A stretch of DNA of 62,221 nt, from assembly GCA_904394975.1 (NCBI GenBank), contig CAJFNQ010000007.1:1-62221 (forward strand). Direction: 5' to 3'. The notes beneath the pieces are model-generated. The model saw only the letters and a program-made list of their open reading frames with translations, did not search any database and had not been told where the DNA came from. This document shows positions 25,345 to 34,108 of the stretch, in pieces; the stretch's first letter is position 1; every line of letters begins with the position of its first letter. A program made the position numbers and the translations under genes. Source of the stretch: Metaruminococcus_A gallistercoris (lineage in GTDB: Bacteria > Bacillota > Clostridia > Oscillospirales > Ruminococcaceae).

Positions 25345-25345
25345 G

Positions 25346-27406
25346 ATGAAACATCCTGAAATATTGGCCCCCGCCGGCAGCTTTGAGGCACTTGAGGCCG
25401 CGGTCAACAGCGGCGCGGACGCGGTTTATCTGGGGCAGAAAAGTTTTTCCGCCCGTGCTTCCGCCGCAAATTTTGACGGGGAAGAGCTTGCCCGCGCGGT
25501 CTCGCTCTGCCACCGGCATGGGGTGAAGGTGCATCAGGCGGTCAACACCGTGGTGTTTGATGAAGAACTGCCCGCGCTGGAAGAGTGTGTCCGTATCGCC
25601 TGTGAAGCGGGGGTGGACGCGTTTATCGTGCAAGACCTCGGTGTGGCGGAACTGCTCCGGCGCTGGGCTCCGGATATTCCGCGCCATGCGTCTACTCAGA
25701 TGAGCATCACCTCCCTTTCAGGGGTGGAGCAGGCAAAGCGGCTGGGATTTTCCCGCGCGGTGCTGGCGCGTGAGCTGTCGCTTGAAGAGATTCGTGCCAT
25801 CGCGGCGCAGACCGATCTGGAGCTGGAGGTATTTGTGCATGGCGCGCTGTGCATGTGCGTGTCCGGTCAGTGTACCTTAAGCGCGATGATTGGTTCGCGC
25901 AGTGCCAACCGGGGCGGCTGCGCACAGCCCTGCCGTCTGCCGTTTTCGGTGGATGCTTCCGGTTCGGCTGATCTCTCGCTCAAAGACCTCTGCGCGCTGG
26001 AACAGCTTTCCGCGCTGGCTGAGGCGGGAGTGGATTCTTTTAAGATTGAAGGGCGGATGAAACGCCCGGAATATGTAGGCGCCGCCGTTCGTGCAGTGCG
26101 GGAAAAGCTGGAGGGTGGTACTCCGGATGTGGAAAGCCTTCGTTCGGTGTTCTCCCGCGGCGGATTTACAAACGGTTATTTGGACGCCCGCCGCGACCGG
26201 GATATGTTCGGCGTGCGCTCCCGTGAGGATGTCACGGCGGCGCAGGGTGTGCTGGGAAAACTGGCCGCCCAGAACCGCACGGTCGTACCCAGAGTGCCGC
26301 TTGAGATGTCGCTTGCCCTTGTTCAGGGCGCCCCTGCGCGCCTTATAGCTTCTGACCTGGATGAAAACCGGGTGGAGGTGATCGGGGCGGAACCGGAACC
26401 CGCGAAAACGGCGCCGCTCACCCGGGAACGGGCCGAGCAGCTTTTGGGCAAGCTGGGCGGCACGCCTTACTATTTAAGCGCATTTTCTTTTTCTGCGGAT
26501 GACGGGCTCATGCTGCCTGCCTCCGCGGTCAACGCACTGCGGCGGGAAGCGGTAGCACAGCTGGATGAGATTCGCTCCAAACCGGTCCCGCGCCGTTTTC
26601 AGGAAAGTGGCGTGCCGGCTTTTACCGGGTGCTATCCGGAAGGAGGCGCCTCTCTGCGGCTGCGCTTTGCCGGGTTTAACCAGTGCATGGATACGCTGGA
26701 GCGGCTGCCGGACTGGCAGGGTACTGTTTATCTTCCGGTGGATGAGGTTTGCGCGCACCGGAAAGAACTGGAGCCGTTTGCAAAGCGGCTTGTCTGTGAA
26801 CTTCCCCGCGCCTGTTTTGATGAGTCCTCGCTTTGCAGAAAGCTGGATGAGGTCGCACAGGCCGGTTTTTCAAACGTACTGTGCCAGAATGTGGGGCAGT
26901 TTGTTTTAGCGGGTGAGCGCGGCCTGCGCCCATCCGGCGGATTTGGGCTGAACCTCACCAATTCCTGTGCGGCGGGGGCGTTGGCGGAGATGGGGGCGCG
27001 AGAGCTGATTGCTTCTTATGAGATGAAATTCAGCCAGTTTTCCCGGCTGCATGCACCGGTCCCTCTGGGATTGGTGGCCTATGGCAGACTGCCGCTCATG
27101 GTCTTCCGCAACTGTCCGGTGCGGGCGCGAAAGGGCTGCAAAGTCTGCGGCGGGAAAAGTGTGTTGACCGACCGGCTGGGCAATCGGTTCCCGCTCAGCT
27201 GCAACGGCGAAACAGCCCAGCTGCTCAATTGCAAACCGGTTGTGCTTTCGGACAAATACCGCGACCTTGCCGCCGCTGATTTTCTGCTGCTGTATTTTAC
27301 CAAAGAAACACCGGATGACTGCGTTCGTGTGTTTGAGGCGTACCGCACCCAGTCTAAACTGACCGGCGATTTTACCCGCGGGCTTTATTACCGCGGGATT
27401 GAATGA
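25346..27406 (+). CDS. U32 family protein (RlhA/TrhP-like) with DUF3656 domain
   Basis: A 686-residue peptidase family U32 protein. The N-terminus HPEILAPAGSFEALEAAVNSGADAVYLG is the U32 signature; the central VSGQCTLSAMIGSRSANRGGCAQPCR holds the conserved cysteines (with CMCVSGQC just before). The C-terminal half includes the DUF3656 region and a second Cys set (FRNCPVRARKGCKVCGG). Family members such as RlhA and TrhP are required for 5-hydroxycytidine/hydroxyuridine formation in RNA rather than proteolysis, so an RNA-hydroxylation role is likely. The ATG at 25346 is 1 base after the zapA stop. Confidence 0.9.
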   Translation: MKHPEILAPAGSFEALEAAVNSGADAVYLGQKSFSARASAANFDGEELARAVSLCHRHGVKVHQAVNTVVFDEELPALEECVRIACEAGVDAFIVQDLGVAELLRRWAPDIPRHASTQMSITSLSGVEQAKRLGFSRAVLARELSLEEIRAIAAQTDLELEVFVHGALCMCVSGQCTLSAMIGSRSANRGGCAQPCRLPFSVDASGSADLSLKDLCALEQLSALAEAGVDSFKIEGRMKRPEYVGAAVRAVREKLEGGTPDVESLRSVFSRGGFTNGYLDARRDRDMFGVRSREDVTAAQGVLGKLAAQNRTVVPRVPLEMSLALVQGAPARLIASDLDENRVEVIGAEPEPAKTAPLTRERAEQLLGKLGGTPYYLSAFSFSADDGLMLPASAVNALRREAVAQLDEIRSKPVPRRFQESGVPAFTGCYPEGGASLRLRFAGFNQCMDTLERLPDWQGTVYLPVDEVCAHRKELEPFAKRLVCELPRACFDESSLCRKLDEVAQAGFSNVLCQNVGQFVLAGERGLRPSGGFGLNLTNSCAAGALAEMGARELIASYEMKFSQFSRLHAPVPLGLVAYGRLPLMVFRNCPVRARKGCKVCGGKSVLTDRLGNRFPLSCNGETAQLLNCKPVVLSDKYRDLAAADFLLLYFTKETPDDCVRVFEAYRTQSKLTGDFTRGLYYRGIE

Positions 27407-27428
27407 GAAGAAAAAAGGAGCATATTTC

Positions 27429-27869
27429 ATGCAGTTACTCATAAAGAAGCTGGACCCGCGCGCAAAGATTCCCCAGCGGGCAACCTCCGGCAGTGCGGGG
27501 TATGATCTGTACGCGCTGCTGGAGCATTCGGTGCGGGTGGAGCCGGGCAAGCGTGTCTGCATTCCCACCGGGATCGCCATTGCGCTTCCCTCTGCCGATT
27601 ATGCGGCGCTGGTGTATGCCCGCAGCGGCCTTGCCACTAAGCACGGCATCATCCCTGCCAACTGCGTGGGAGTGATCGACAGCGATTACCGGGGCGAGGT
27701 GCTGGTCAACCTTGCGAACATTGGGGATGAAGCATATGAGATCGCTCCGTTTGAGCGGGTGGCACAGCTCATCGTGACACCGGTCGTTTTGCCGGAATTG
27801 GTCGAAACCGATGTGCTGGACGAGACCGAACGGGGTGAAGGCGGCTTTGGATCCACTGGAAAAGGATAA
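27429..27869 (+). CDS. dut: deoxyuridine 5'-triphosphate nucleotidohydrolase
   Basis: A 146-residue trimeric dUTPase that hydrolyses dUTP to dUMP and PPi. All five motifs are visible: I SAGYDLYA, II ARSGLATKHGI, III GVIDSDYRGEV (catalytic Asp), IV ERVAQLIVTPV, V RGEGGFGSTG (the flexible C-terminal arm). The start at 27429 is 9 bases after AAAGGAG; the in-frame ATG at 27399 overlaps the U32 end and has no ribosome site. It is the last gene of the unit, and no strong terminator follows before the mreB promoter. Confidence 0.96.
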   Translation: MQLLIKKLDPRAKIPQRATSGSAGYDLYALLEHSVRVEPGKRVCIPTGIAIALPSADYAALVYARSGLATKHGIIPANCVGVIDSDYRGEVLVNLANIGDEAYEIAPFERVAQLIVTPVVLPELVETDVLDETERGEGGFGSTGKG

Positions 27870-27905
27870 ATTCTACATTATTAACAAATTTTCTGAAAAT
27901 TTTTA

Positions 27906-27934
27906 TTGAGAATTTCCCTCTATGAGGTTATAAT
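27906..27934 (+). promoter_or_regulatory. promoter of the mre operon
   Basis: TTGAGA, 17-base spacer, TATAAT; the transcript would have a leader of about 85 bases including a CCCC/GGGG hairpin around 27950. Confidence 0.7.
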
Positions 27935-28023
27935 AATACTGATATACTCCCCTTTTTGCGGGGATGGAGTGAAAAAAGCATGGATGACCCATGTGAGAAG
28001 TGGATAGAAAGGGGAAAACAAAC

Positions 28024-29037
28024 ATGTTTTCACGTGACATTGGAATTGACCTTGGTACAGCAAATACCTTGATTTATATGAGAGGCAAAGGCATCATCAT
28101 CCGCGAGCCTTCGGTCGTCGCGGTGGATACCCGCACAAATACGGTTCGTTCGGTCGGTCAGGAAGCGAAAGACGTTATCGGCAGAACGCCGGGTTCGATC
28201 GTGGCGGTCCGCCCGCTCAAAGACGGCGTTATCGCGGATTTTGAGGTAACCACTGCCATGCTGCAGGAGTTTATCCGCAAAGCGCTGGCAAAAGGGTTCG
28301 CAAAGCCGCGCATCATCATCTGTGTTCCTTCGGGCGTTACGGCGGTTGAGCGCCGCGCGGTCAAAGAGTCCGCGGAACGTGCAGGAGCAAAAAAAGTTGC
28401 TATCATTGAAGAACCTATGGCTGCGGCCATCGGTGCTGGGCTTCCGGTCGCGGAGCCGCGCGGAAGCATGGTTGTTGATATCGGCGGCGGTACGGCGGAA
28501 GTTGCGGTCATCTCTCTGGGCGGCATCGTCGCGTCCCGTTCGGTCCGCGTAGCAGGTGACGAATTTGACCAGTCGATCATCGATTATTTGAAACGCAAAT
28601 ACAACCTTCTCATCGGTGAACGCACCGCAGAGAACATCAAGCTGGAGATCGGTTCGGCATATCCGCTGGAAGAAGAGCGCAGCATGGACGTAAAAGGCCG
28701 CAATCTGTTAAACGGTCTGCCGGAAAACCTCACCGTTACCTCCGAAGAGGTGCGCGAAGCTCTGGAAGAGCCGCTGCAGCGTGTGGTCGAGGCGATCAAA
28801 GAAACTCTGGAAAAAACCCCGCCGGAACTTGCGGCGGATATCATTGACGATGGCATTATGCTCACCGGCGGCGGCGCTCTGCTCCGCGGGTTGGATATCC
28901 TGATCCACAACGAGACCGGTATGCCGGTGCATGTTGCGGAAAATCCGCTTGACTGTGTTGCGCAGGGAACCGGCATGGTTCTTGAAAACAGTGACAAACT
29001 GTACGATGTTCTTTCTGAGGACATGCCGCGCTATTAA
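28024..29037 (+). CDS. mreB: rod shape-determining protein MreB
   Basis: A 337-residue bacterial actin that directs elongasome movement. The phosphate-1 loop IGIDLGTANTLIY (5-17), the conserved PSGVTAVERRAVKE, EEPMAAAIGAGLPV, the phosphate-2 loop VVDIGGGTAEVAVISLGGIV and the adenosine motif ILTGGGALLRGLD are intact. The start at 28024 follows GAAAGGGG; an extra ATG at 28000 adds residues that no MreB has. First gene of mreB-mreC-mreD-PBP2, so the cell is expected to be rod-shaped. Confidence 0.97.
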   Translation: MFSRDIGIDLGTANTLIYMRGKGIIIREPSVVAVDTRTNTVRSVGQEAKDVIGRTPGSIVAVRPLKDGVIADFEVTTAMLQEFIRKALAKGFAKPRIIICVPSGVTAVERRAVKESAERAGAKKVAIIEEPMAAAIGAGLPVAEPRGSMVVDIGGGTAEVAVISLGGIVASRSVRVAGDEFDQSIIDYLKRKYNLLIGERTAENIKLEIGSAYPLEEERSMDVKGRNLLNGLPENLTVTSEEVREALEEPLQRVVEAIKETLEKTPPELAADIIDDGIMLTGGGALLRGLDILIHNETGMPVHVAENPLDCVAQGTGMVLENSDKLYDVLSEDMPRY

Positions 29038-29081
29038 TTATCAGCTCCCCGTATGGGGGATAATCGGTTCAGGAGGCTGCG

Positions 29082-29939
29082 ATGCGCGAATTTTTCCGCA
29101 GTAAGTTTTTTAAAGTGGTGTTGCTCATTCTGGCGCTTCTGCTTGGATTTATGATCTACGCCATTTCACAAAACGGTTTTTCAACCGTGACTTCACAAAT
29201 AATTGGCACTGTTGCAGCGCCGTTTCAAAAGCTGTCTTCGTATCTTTCGGAGACGGCTACCGATTTTTTCGGGAAATTTGTGAACGCAAGCGAATATCAG
29301 CGCCAGAACGAGGAACTGCGTGAAGAGATCGCGCAGCTTCGTGAGCAGATGGCGGATTACGATGAAATCAAGCGTGAAAACGAAACGCTTCAGCAGATGA
29401 CCGGCGTGATGGATGAGGATGATACCCGCACGATGGTTGCGGCCACCGTAGTTGGGCGTGATCCTTCCGAACGGTTTGGAGCATTTACCATTGACAAGGG
29501 TTCTCTGCATGGAATTCATTACCGTGACACGGTCATCACATCGGAAGGGCTGGTCGGCGTTGTCACCGAAGTGGGTGAAGTCTACTCAAAGGTGACAACA
29601 ATCTTAAGCCCTGAGTTGCAGGTTGGGGCAATCGAACAGGGAAGCGGTGAGATTGGAATCGTATCCGGTACGGTCGATCTTGCCGGGAAGAACCAGTGTC
29701 AGCTTTCTTATTTGGATGAGAACAGCAGCATTGAGGAGGGCGATATCATTGTCACCTCCGGGTCCGGCGGCCTGTTCCCGAAAAACATCGTCATTGGCAA
29801 AGCCGGAAAGCTGCAGGTTGAGGAACATGGCATTACTTCTTACACGACGGTAACGCCAACGTTTGATATTGGTTCAGTTAAAGAAGTGTATGTTGTGACC
29901 GATTTCTTCGGCAAGAGTCAGGAAGGGGAAACCCAATGA
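29082..29939 (+). CDS. mreC: rod shape-determining protein MreC
   Basis: A 285-residue bitopic protein with one N-terminal membrane segment (VVLLILALLLGFMIYAI, about 12-28), a coiled coil (about 68-108, rich in Glu/Gln/Arg) and a beta-rich extracytoplasmic domain (TMVAATVVGRDPSERFGAFTIDKGS...). MreC dimers bind and activate PBP2 in the elongasome. GGAGGCTGCG precedes the ATG. It overlaps mreD by 4 bases (ATGA), suggesting tight coupling. Confidence 0.94.
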   Translation: MREFFRSKFFKVVLLILALLLGFMIYAISQNGFSTVTSQIIGTVAAPFQKLSSYLSETATDFFGKFVNASEYQRQNEELREEIAQLREQMADYDEIKRENETLQQMTGVMDEDDTRTMVAATVVGRDPSERFGAFTIDKGSLHGIHYRDTVITSEGLVGVVTEVGEVYSKVTTILSPELQVGAIEQGSGEIGIVSGTVDLAGKNQCQLSYLDENSSIEEGDIIVTSGSGGLFPKNIVIGKAGKLQVEEHGITSYTTVTPTFDIGSVKEVYVVTDFFGKSQEGETQ

Positions 29940-30463
29940 AGCCGATGAGAAAAGTAACGGCCCAGATATGGAAATGGATCATCTATTTTTTACTGCTGTT
30001 TGTTTTGTTCGTTTTGCAGACGACGGTTACGCTGCACGCAGTGTTTGAGATTCTTCCAGTTTTAATCGTACCTTTTGTCGTAGCGGTTTCCATGCAGGAG
30101 CGCGAAGTATTTGCGCTGGTGTTTGGTGTGGTAGCCGGCTTTATGTGGGATTATTCGTCCGGCAAGGTTTCCGGTTTCAATGCCGCGATTTTGATGATCT
30201 GCTGCATTGCCATATCTTTGCTTACCCTTTATCTTGTGGGAAATAATTCGCTTAATGCCATGTTTTTGTGTGCCAGTACCATGGTAATACAGGGCCTTCT
30301 TGATTTCCTGTTTGGTTATGCGATACACGGTTATGAAAACAGCTGGTACATTCTGGTGCGTTATATATTGCCGATTATTCTGTATACGGTAGTGGTCACG
30401 CCGTTTATTTTCTGGCTGGTCCGTTTTGTGCATAACTGGTTTGAAAAACGGATTGAACAATAA
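29936..30463 (+). CDS. mreD: rod shape-determining protein MreD
   Basis: A 175-residue integral membrane protein with about six helices, hydrophobic throughout. The pattern YFLLLFVLFVLQTTVTL at the start and the GVVAGFMWDYSSGKVSGFNA motif in the middle are typical of MreD. It overlaps mreC by 4 bases and is 12 bases upstream of the PBP2 gene. Confidence 0.92.
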   Translation: MKPMRKVTAQIWKWIIYFLLLFVLFVLQTTVTLHAVFEILPVLIVPFVVAVSMQEREVFALVFGVVAGFMWDYSSGKVSGFNAAILMICCIAISLLTLYLVGNNSLNAMFLCASTMVIQGLLDFLFGYAIHGYENSWYILVRYILPIILYTVVVTPFIFWLVRFVHNWFEKRIEQ

Positions 30464-30475
30464 CGGGAGGAAATT

Positions 30476-32473
30476 ATGAAACAAAGCCGCATACGGATCA
30501 TTGCTCTGATTGTGCTGGTTGTAGTTACTGGAGCGTTTTGCGGATTCCGTTTGATTGATTTTCAAGTTGTAAACGGAGAACAGTACCTTGAATCGGCCAG
30601 CAGTAACACAGTAAGCGAAGTTAAGGTCAATGCTGCTCGTGGGAAAATCACCGACTGCAACGGCGAAGAGATCGTTACAAACAAAGCGGGCTTTAATCTT
30701 GTTCTGGACCGCGCCTTTCTTGAAGAAGGCACCGAAAATGACACCGCGTTGGAGCTGACCCGCATTTTACAGCAAGCGGGTGAAGACTGGATTGATGATC
30801 TTCCCATCACGCAGACACAGCCATATGAATTTTTGGATGGAAAAGATACCGAAGTCGCACAGATGAAAACCAAACTCGGCATGCAGAGCTATGCGACGGC
30901 CGAGGAATGCATGAATGAGATCATAACCAAATTTGAAATAGAGGGTTATTCACAAGAGGATACCCGAACCATTGCCGGTATTCGTTACGGCATGTTCGCG
31001 AAGGATTTTTCCATTTATAACCGTTATACTTTTGCGGAGGATATTTCTGCCTCTACCGTTGCGACCATTAAAGAGCTCTCGTTCCGTTTCCCGGGTGTGG
31101 ATGTTTCACAGGAGTCGATTCGTGATTATGGGGAAGGCAATGTCGCGCCGCATATCATTGGAACCTATTCCGCAATCTTTGCCGGTGAAGAACAAAACTA
31201 TCTGGACAAGGGTTATGCGCTCAACGACTTAGTCGGCCACGGCGGTATTGAAGGGACCTATGAAGACGAACTGCGCGGAAGCCCGGGGCTGCTGCGGATT
31301 GAGCAGAACAGCCGGGGTGAAGTGATATCTGAAACCGAAGCCGTTGCTCCGCAGGCCGGCAACAGCGTGGTGCTGACCATTGACAAACAGTTCCAGACGG
31401 ATGTGCAGAACATTCTGGCGGATTACATCAAAAAGCTCCAAAGTTCGGGCGGGAAGGGCCACAATGTCACCGCAGGCGCTCTGGTCGTGCTGGATGTAAA
31501 GACCGGCGATGTGTTGGCGCTTGCCAATTACCCCACCTACTCGCTGACCGACGGGAGCGCCCCCACCAAGGACCGCACCCTGCGTGAGATTTACCGTCCT
31601 GGTTCTACGTTTAAAACGGTGACGGCAACCGCAGGACTGATGGAAGGGATTATTGATGAATACAGCACGGTTTACTGTGGGGGACGGTATACGTTTGATG
31701 ATGAATATCAGCCAAAATGTACCGGGCATCACAATAAAATCGCTGTTGTAGAAGCGCTTAAAATGTCCTGCAACATCTTTTTCTACGATGTCGGCCGCCG
31801 GCTCGGCATTGACAAGATCAACCAGTATGCTCATTCTATGGGCCTTGGGGTGGATACCGGCTTGGAAATCTATAATGAGGACGGCCGTGTGGCAAATCCG
31901 GAACTGGTAAAAAGTTTGGGCGGCACCTGGTACATGGGCGATGTCTGGCAGGCAGCGATCGGGCAGGGTGAAACCAAGATCACCCCGCTGCAGATGGCGA
32001 TTCAGGCATCCACCATTGCAAATAAAGGGACTCGTTACGCGGCGCATCTGGTCAAATCAGTGGATAATTACGATTTGACCGAGACCATTTATGAGACTCA
32101 GCCGGAGGTATTGTCCGATCTGTCCGGTCACGATGAGGTATTCGATCTGGTGCAGGAGGGCATGCGGGAAGCGGCCAACCGAAGAGCATCGCTGGTGAAT
32201 ATCGCTGGTGGTGTGGCCATTAAAACAGGTACTCCGCAGCTCACGGCAACAACCACCAGTTCCACGACAATTGGGTTTTATCCTGCTTTGGAGGAACCTG
32301 AGATCGCGTTTGCCGTTGTGTTGGAAGAAGGCGAATATTCTGCGGATATTCTGCCGATGGTGATCGAAGCGTACAACAACATGAAAGCGCGGCAGGCCGG
32401 TACTGCGGGCAGTGATGTTTCTTCGGAAAGCGCAGAATCGTCTGAAAGTGTTGCTTCTCAGCCGGAAGAGTAA
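30476..32473 (+). CDS. mrdA: penicillin-binding protein 2 (elongation transpeptidase)
   Basis: A 665-residue class B PBP. It has an N-terminal membrane anchor (8-24), a dimerisation/pedestal region with RGKITDCNGEEIVTN (R55), and the transpeptidase domain from about residue 300. The three active-site motifs are S377-TF-K380, S431-C-N433 and K583-TGT. The C-terminal tail (about 640-665) is Ser/Glu-rich and low complexity. It cross-links side-wall peptidoglycan with MreC/MreD and a SEDS glycosyltransferase. No rodA is next to it in this window, although the two genes are often adjacent. AACGGGAGGAA precedes the ATG. Confidence 0.95.
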   Translation: MKQSRIRIIALIVLVVVTGAFCGFRLIDFQVVNGEQYLESASSNTVSEVKVNAARGKITDCNGEEIVTNKAGFNLVLDRAFLEEGTENDTALELTRILQQAGEDWIDDLPITQTQPYEFLDGKDTEVAQMKTKLGMQSYATAEECMNEIITKFEIEGYSQEDTRTIAGIRYGMFAKDFSIYNRYTFAEDISASTVATIKELSFRFPGVDVSQESIRDYGEGNVAPHIIGTYSAIFAGEEQNYLDKGYALNDLVGHGGIEGTYEDELRGSPGLLRIEQNSRGEVISETEAVAPQAGNSVVLTIDKQFQTDVQNILADYIKKLQSSGGKGHNVTAGALVVLDVKTGDVLALANYPTYSLTDGSAPTKDRTLREIYRPGSTFKTVTATAGLMEGIIDEYSTVYCGGRYTFDDEYQPKCTGHHNKIAVVEALKMSCNIFFYDVGRRLGIDKINQYAHSMGLGVDTGLEIYNEDGRVANPELVKSLGGTWYMGDVWQAAIGQGETKITPLQMAIQASTIANKGTRYAAHLVKSVDNYDLTETIYETQPEVLSDLSGHDEVFDLVQEGMREAANRRASLVNIAGGVAIKTGTPQLTATTTSSTTIGFYPALEEPEIAFAVVLEEGEYSADILPMVIEAYNNMKARQAGTAGSDVSSESAESSESVASQPEE

Positions 32474-32480
32474 AATGATG

Positions 32481-32520
32481 AAAAAGCCGGCGGCATGGAT
32501 TACAGCGCCGCCGGTTTTTT
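32481..32520 (+). terminator. intrinsic terminator after PBP2
   Basis: CCGGCGGC/GCCGCCGG stem with a 12-base loop, T6 run, just after the stop codon. Confidence 0.85.
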
Positions 32521-32579
32521 CTGAAAAGCGTTAAAAATCGAAGAATTTAAACGAAAACTGAGCTTTTTTGCAAAAACTT

Positions 32580-32608
32580 TTGACAAATCCACCTAATACG
32601 ATTAGAAT
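32580..32608 (+). promoter_or_regulatory. promoter of minD-mgsA
   Basis: TTGACA, 17-base spacer, TAGAAT, about 25 bases before minD. Confidence 0.75.
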
Positions 32609-32632
32609 AGAAATAGTACAGGGGTTTTCGAT

Positions 32633-33367
32633 ATGTCAAATATTTATCTCATCACATCTGGAAAAGGCGGGGTCGGTAAGTCCACAGTGGCGTCCGCTCT
32701 TGGTTTTGCGTTTGCCGCAGAGGGGAAACGAACCATTGTTGTGGAGCTTGATGTTGGCTTGCGCGGCTTGGACCTGATGTTTGGTGTTGAGGATGAAGCG
32801 GTCTATGACCTCGGAAATATCCTGCGGGGAGAATGCCGGTTGAGCGATGGGATTATTCCTGTTACCAAAGACGGCAAACTTTCCCTGATCGTTGCACCAT
32901 CCGGCATTTCTTCCCGCATCGATTACGATGCGGTGGTTTCTCTTTGCAAGGCGCTTGCACGGTACTTTGGCACGGTCATCATTGATGCTCCAGCGGGAAT
33001 CGGCGTATCATTGTTGATCGCGCCGCAGGTGGCGGATGTTGTTCTGGTCGTTGCGACTCCTGATTATATCAGTGCGCGTGACGCGGGACGGCTTACCGGT
33101 ATGCTGGAAGAACAGGGTGCGCGGAATGTTCGGCTGATCATCAATAAAGTACATCACAAAAAGATCAAACTCAATGAGATTTCCGATTTGGACACAGTGA
33201 TCGACATGGCCGGAGCGCAGCTCATCGGTGTTGTTCCGTATGATGAACGGTTGTCTGTGTTTGATGGGGAAAGAGAAAAATCCAAAAAAAGCAGCCTTTC
33301 AGAAAAAGTATTTGCAAACATTGTATCCCGCTTGATGGGGGATTACGTTGAACTGCTCATACAGTAA
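32633..33367 (+). CDS. minD: MinD/ParA-family ATPase
   Basis: A 244-residue deviant Walker ATPase. The P-loop is K11-GGVGKST (lysine 11 is the signature Lys), with D40 in VVELDVGLRGLD and DAPAGIGVSLL as the Walker B area. MinD recruits MinC to block FtsZ at poles. The C-terminus (KVFANIVSRLMGDYVELLIQ) is amphipathic but lacks the usual basic LFKRLFG tail of MinD, so membrane binding could differ. No minC or minE is adjacent. Therefore a MinD role is likely by position (next to mre-PBP2) but not proven; another ParA-like spatial role is possible. Confidence 0.8.
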   Translation: MSNIYLITSGKGGVGKSTVASALGFAFAAEGKRTIVVELDVGLRGLDLMFGVEDEAVYDLGNILRGECRLSDGIIPVTKDGKLSLIVAPSGISSRIDYDAVVSLCKALARYFGTVIIDAPAGIGVSLLIAPQVADVVLVVATPDYISARDAGRLTGMLEEQGARNVRLIINKVHHKKIKLNEISDLDTVIDMAGAQLIGVVPYDERLSVFDGEREKSKKSSLSEKVFANIVSRLMGDYVELLIQ

Positions 33368-33380
33368 GGAGGAGTAAGAA

Positions 33381-33785
33381 ATGAACATAGCAATTATTGC
33401 GCATGATTCCAAAAAAGAGCTGATGGTACAATTCTGTATAGCCTACTGTGGGATTTTGAGCAGACACAATCTCTGCGCGACCGGAACGACCGGAAAGCTT
33501 GTTTCCGAGGCAACTGGGCTTGAAATACAGCGCTTTTTAAGCGGAAGCCACGGCGGTGATCAGCAGATCGCTTCCCGTATCGCATGCAATGAAATTGACC
33601 TTCTTCTGTTTTTCCGTGATCCGATGACCTCTAAGACCCATGAGATCAACGAAATGAATATGCTTCGTCTGTGTGATGTGCACAACATCCCGGTTGCGAC
33701 CAATATCGCTACCGCAGAGGTCCTCATTCACGGTCTGGAACGCGGCGACCTGGATTGGAGAAATATCGTCAACCCGAACCGGTAA
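33381..33785 (+). CDS. mgsA: methylglyoxal synthase
   Basis: A 134-residue enzyme converting dihydroxyacetone phosphate to methylglyoxal and phosphate. The catalytic Asp60 is in the SGSHGGDQQIA loop, the phosphate-binding TTGKL at 36-40, and Asp80 in FFRDPM with His87 nearby. The length is close to the family. GGAGGAG precedes the ATG, 13 bases after minD, so the two are cotranscribed. In many clostridia mgsA follows the mre/min region. Confidence 0.95.
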   Translation: MNIAIIAHDSKKELMVQFCIAYCGILSRHNLCATGTTGKLVSEATGLEIQRFLSGSHGGDQQIASRIACNEIDLLLFFRDPMTSKTHEINEMNMLRLCDVHNIPVATNIATAEVLIHGLERGDLDWRNIVNPNR

Positions 33786-33816
33786 AGACTGTACCGGCGG
33801 TAATGAAACGTTGCAG

Positions 33817-33850
33817 CAAAGCTCCTCGGTTTTTACTGGGGAGCTTTTTT
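33817..33850 (+). terminator. intrinsic terminator after mgsA
   Basis: AAAGCTCCTC.../...GGGGAGCTTT stem followed by T6, about 30 bases after the stop codon. Confidence 0.8.
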
Positions 33851-33980
33851 GATGGTGATTATACTATGCAAAAGGTAGCCAGCCGGAGGTCATTCCCACG
33901 AAAATCCGGCATATTTCACGGCAAATGTCAGGATTTTCTGCGCGACATACAAAATTTTGACAAACAACGGGTTTAGGGGC

Positions 33981-34008
33981 TGGAAAGGCTTTACAGACAT
34001 GGTATAAT
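33981..34008 (+). promoter_or_regulatory. probable hisS-aspS promoter
   Basis: TGGAAA, 16-base spacer, perfect TATAAT. The leader of about 95 bases after it contains nested hairpins (34038-34089). No T-box core was seen. The stretch 33851-33980 shows nothing else. Confidence 0.5.
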
Positions 34009-34108
34009 AGTAAAGATACAGGAGCTGTTAAGACACAGCCCGGCGGAACAGCGGTTCCGTTTTATTTGAAATGACCGGGCAAGCGCCCGTTTGAGGAAGG
34101 ATGTTTTT

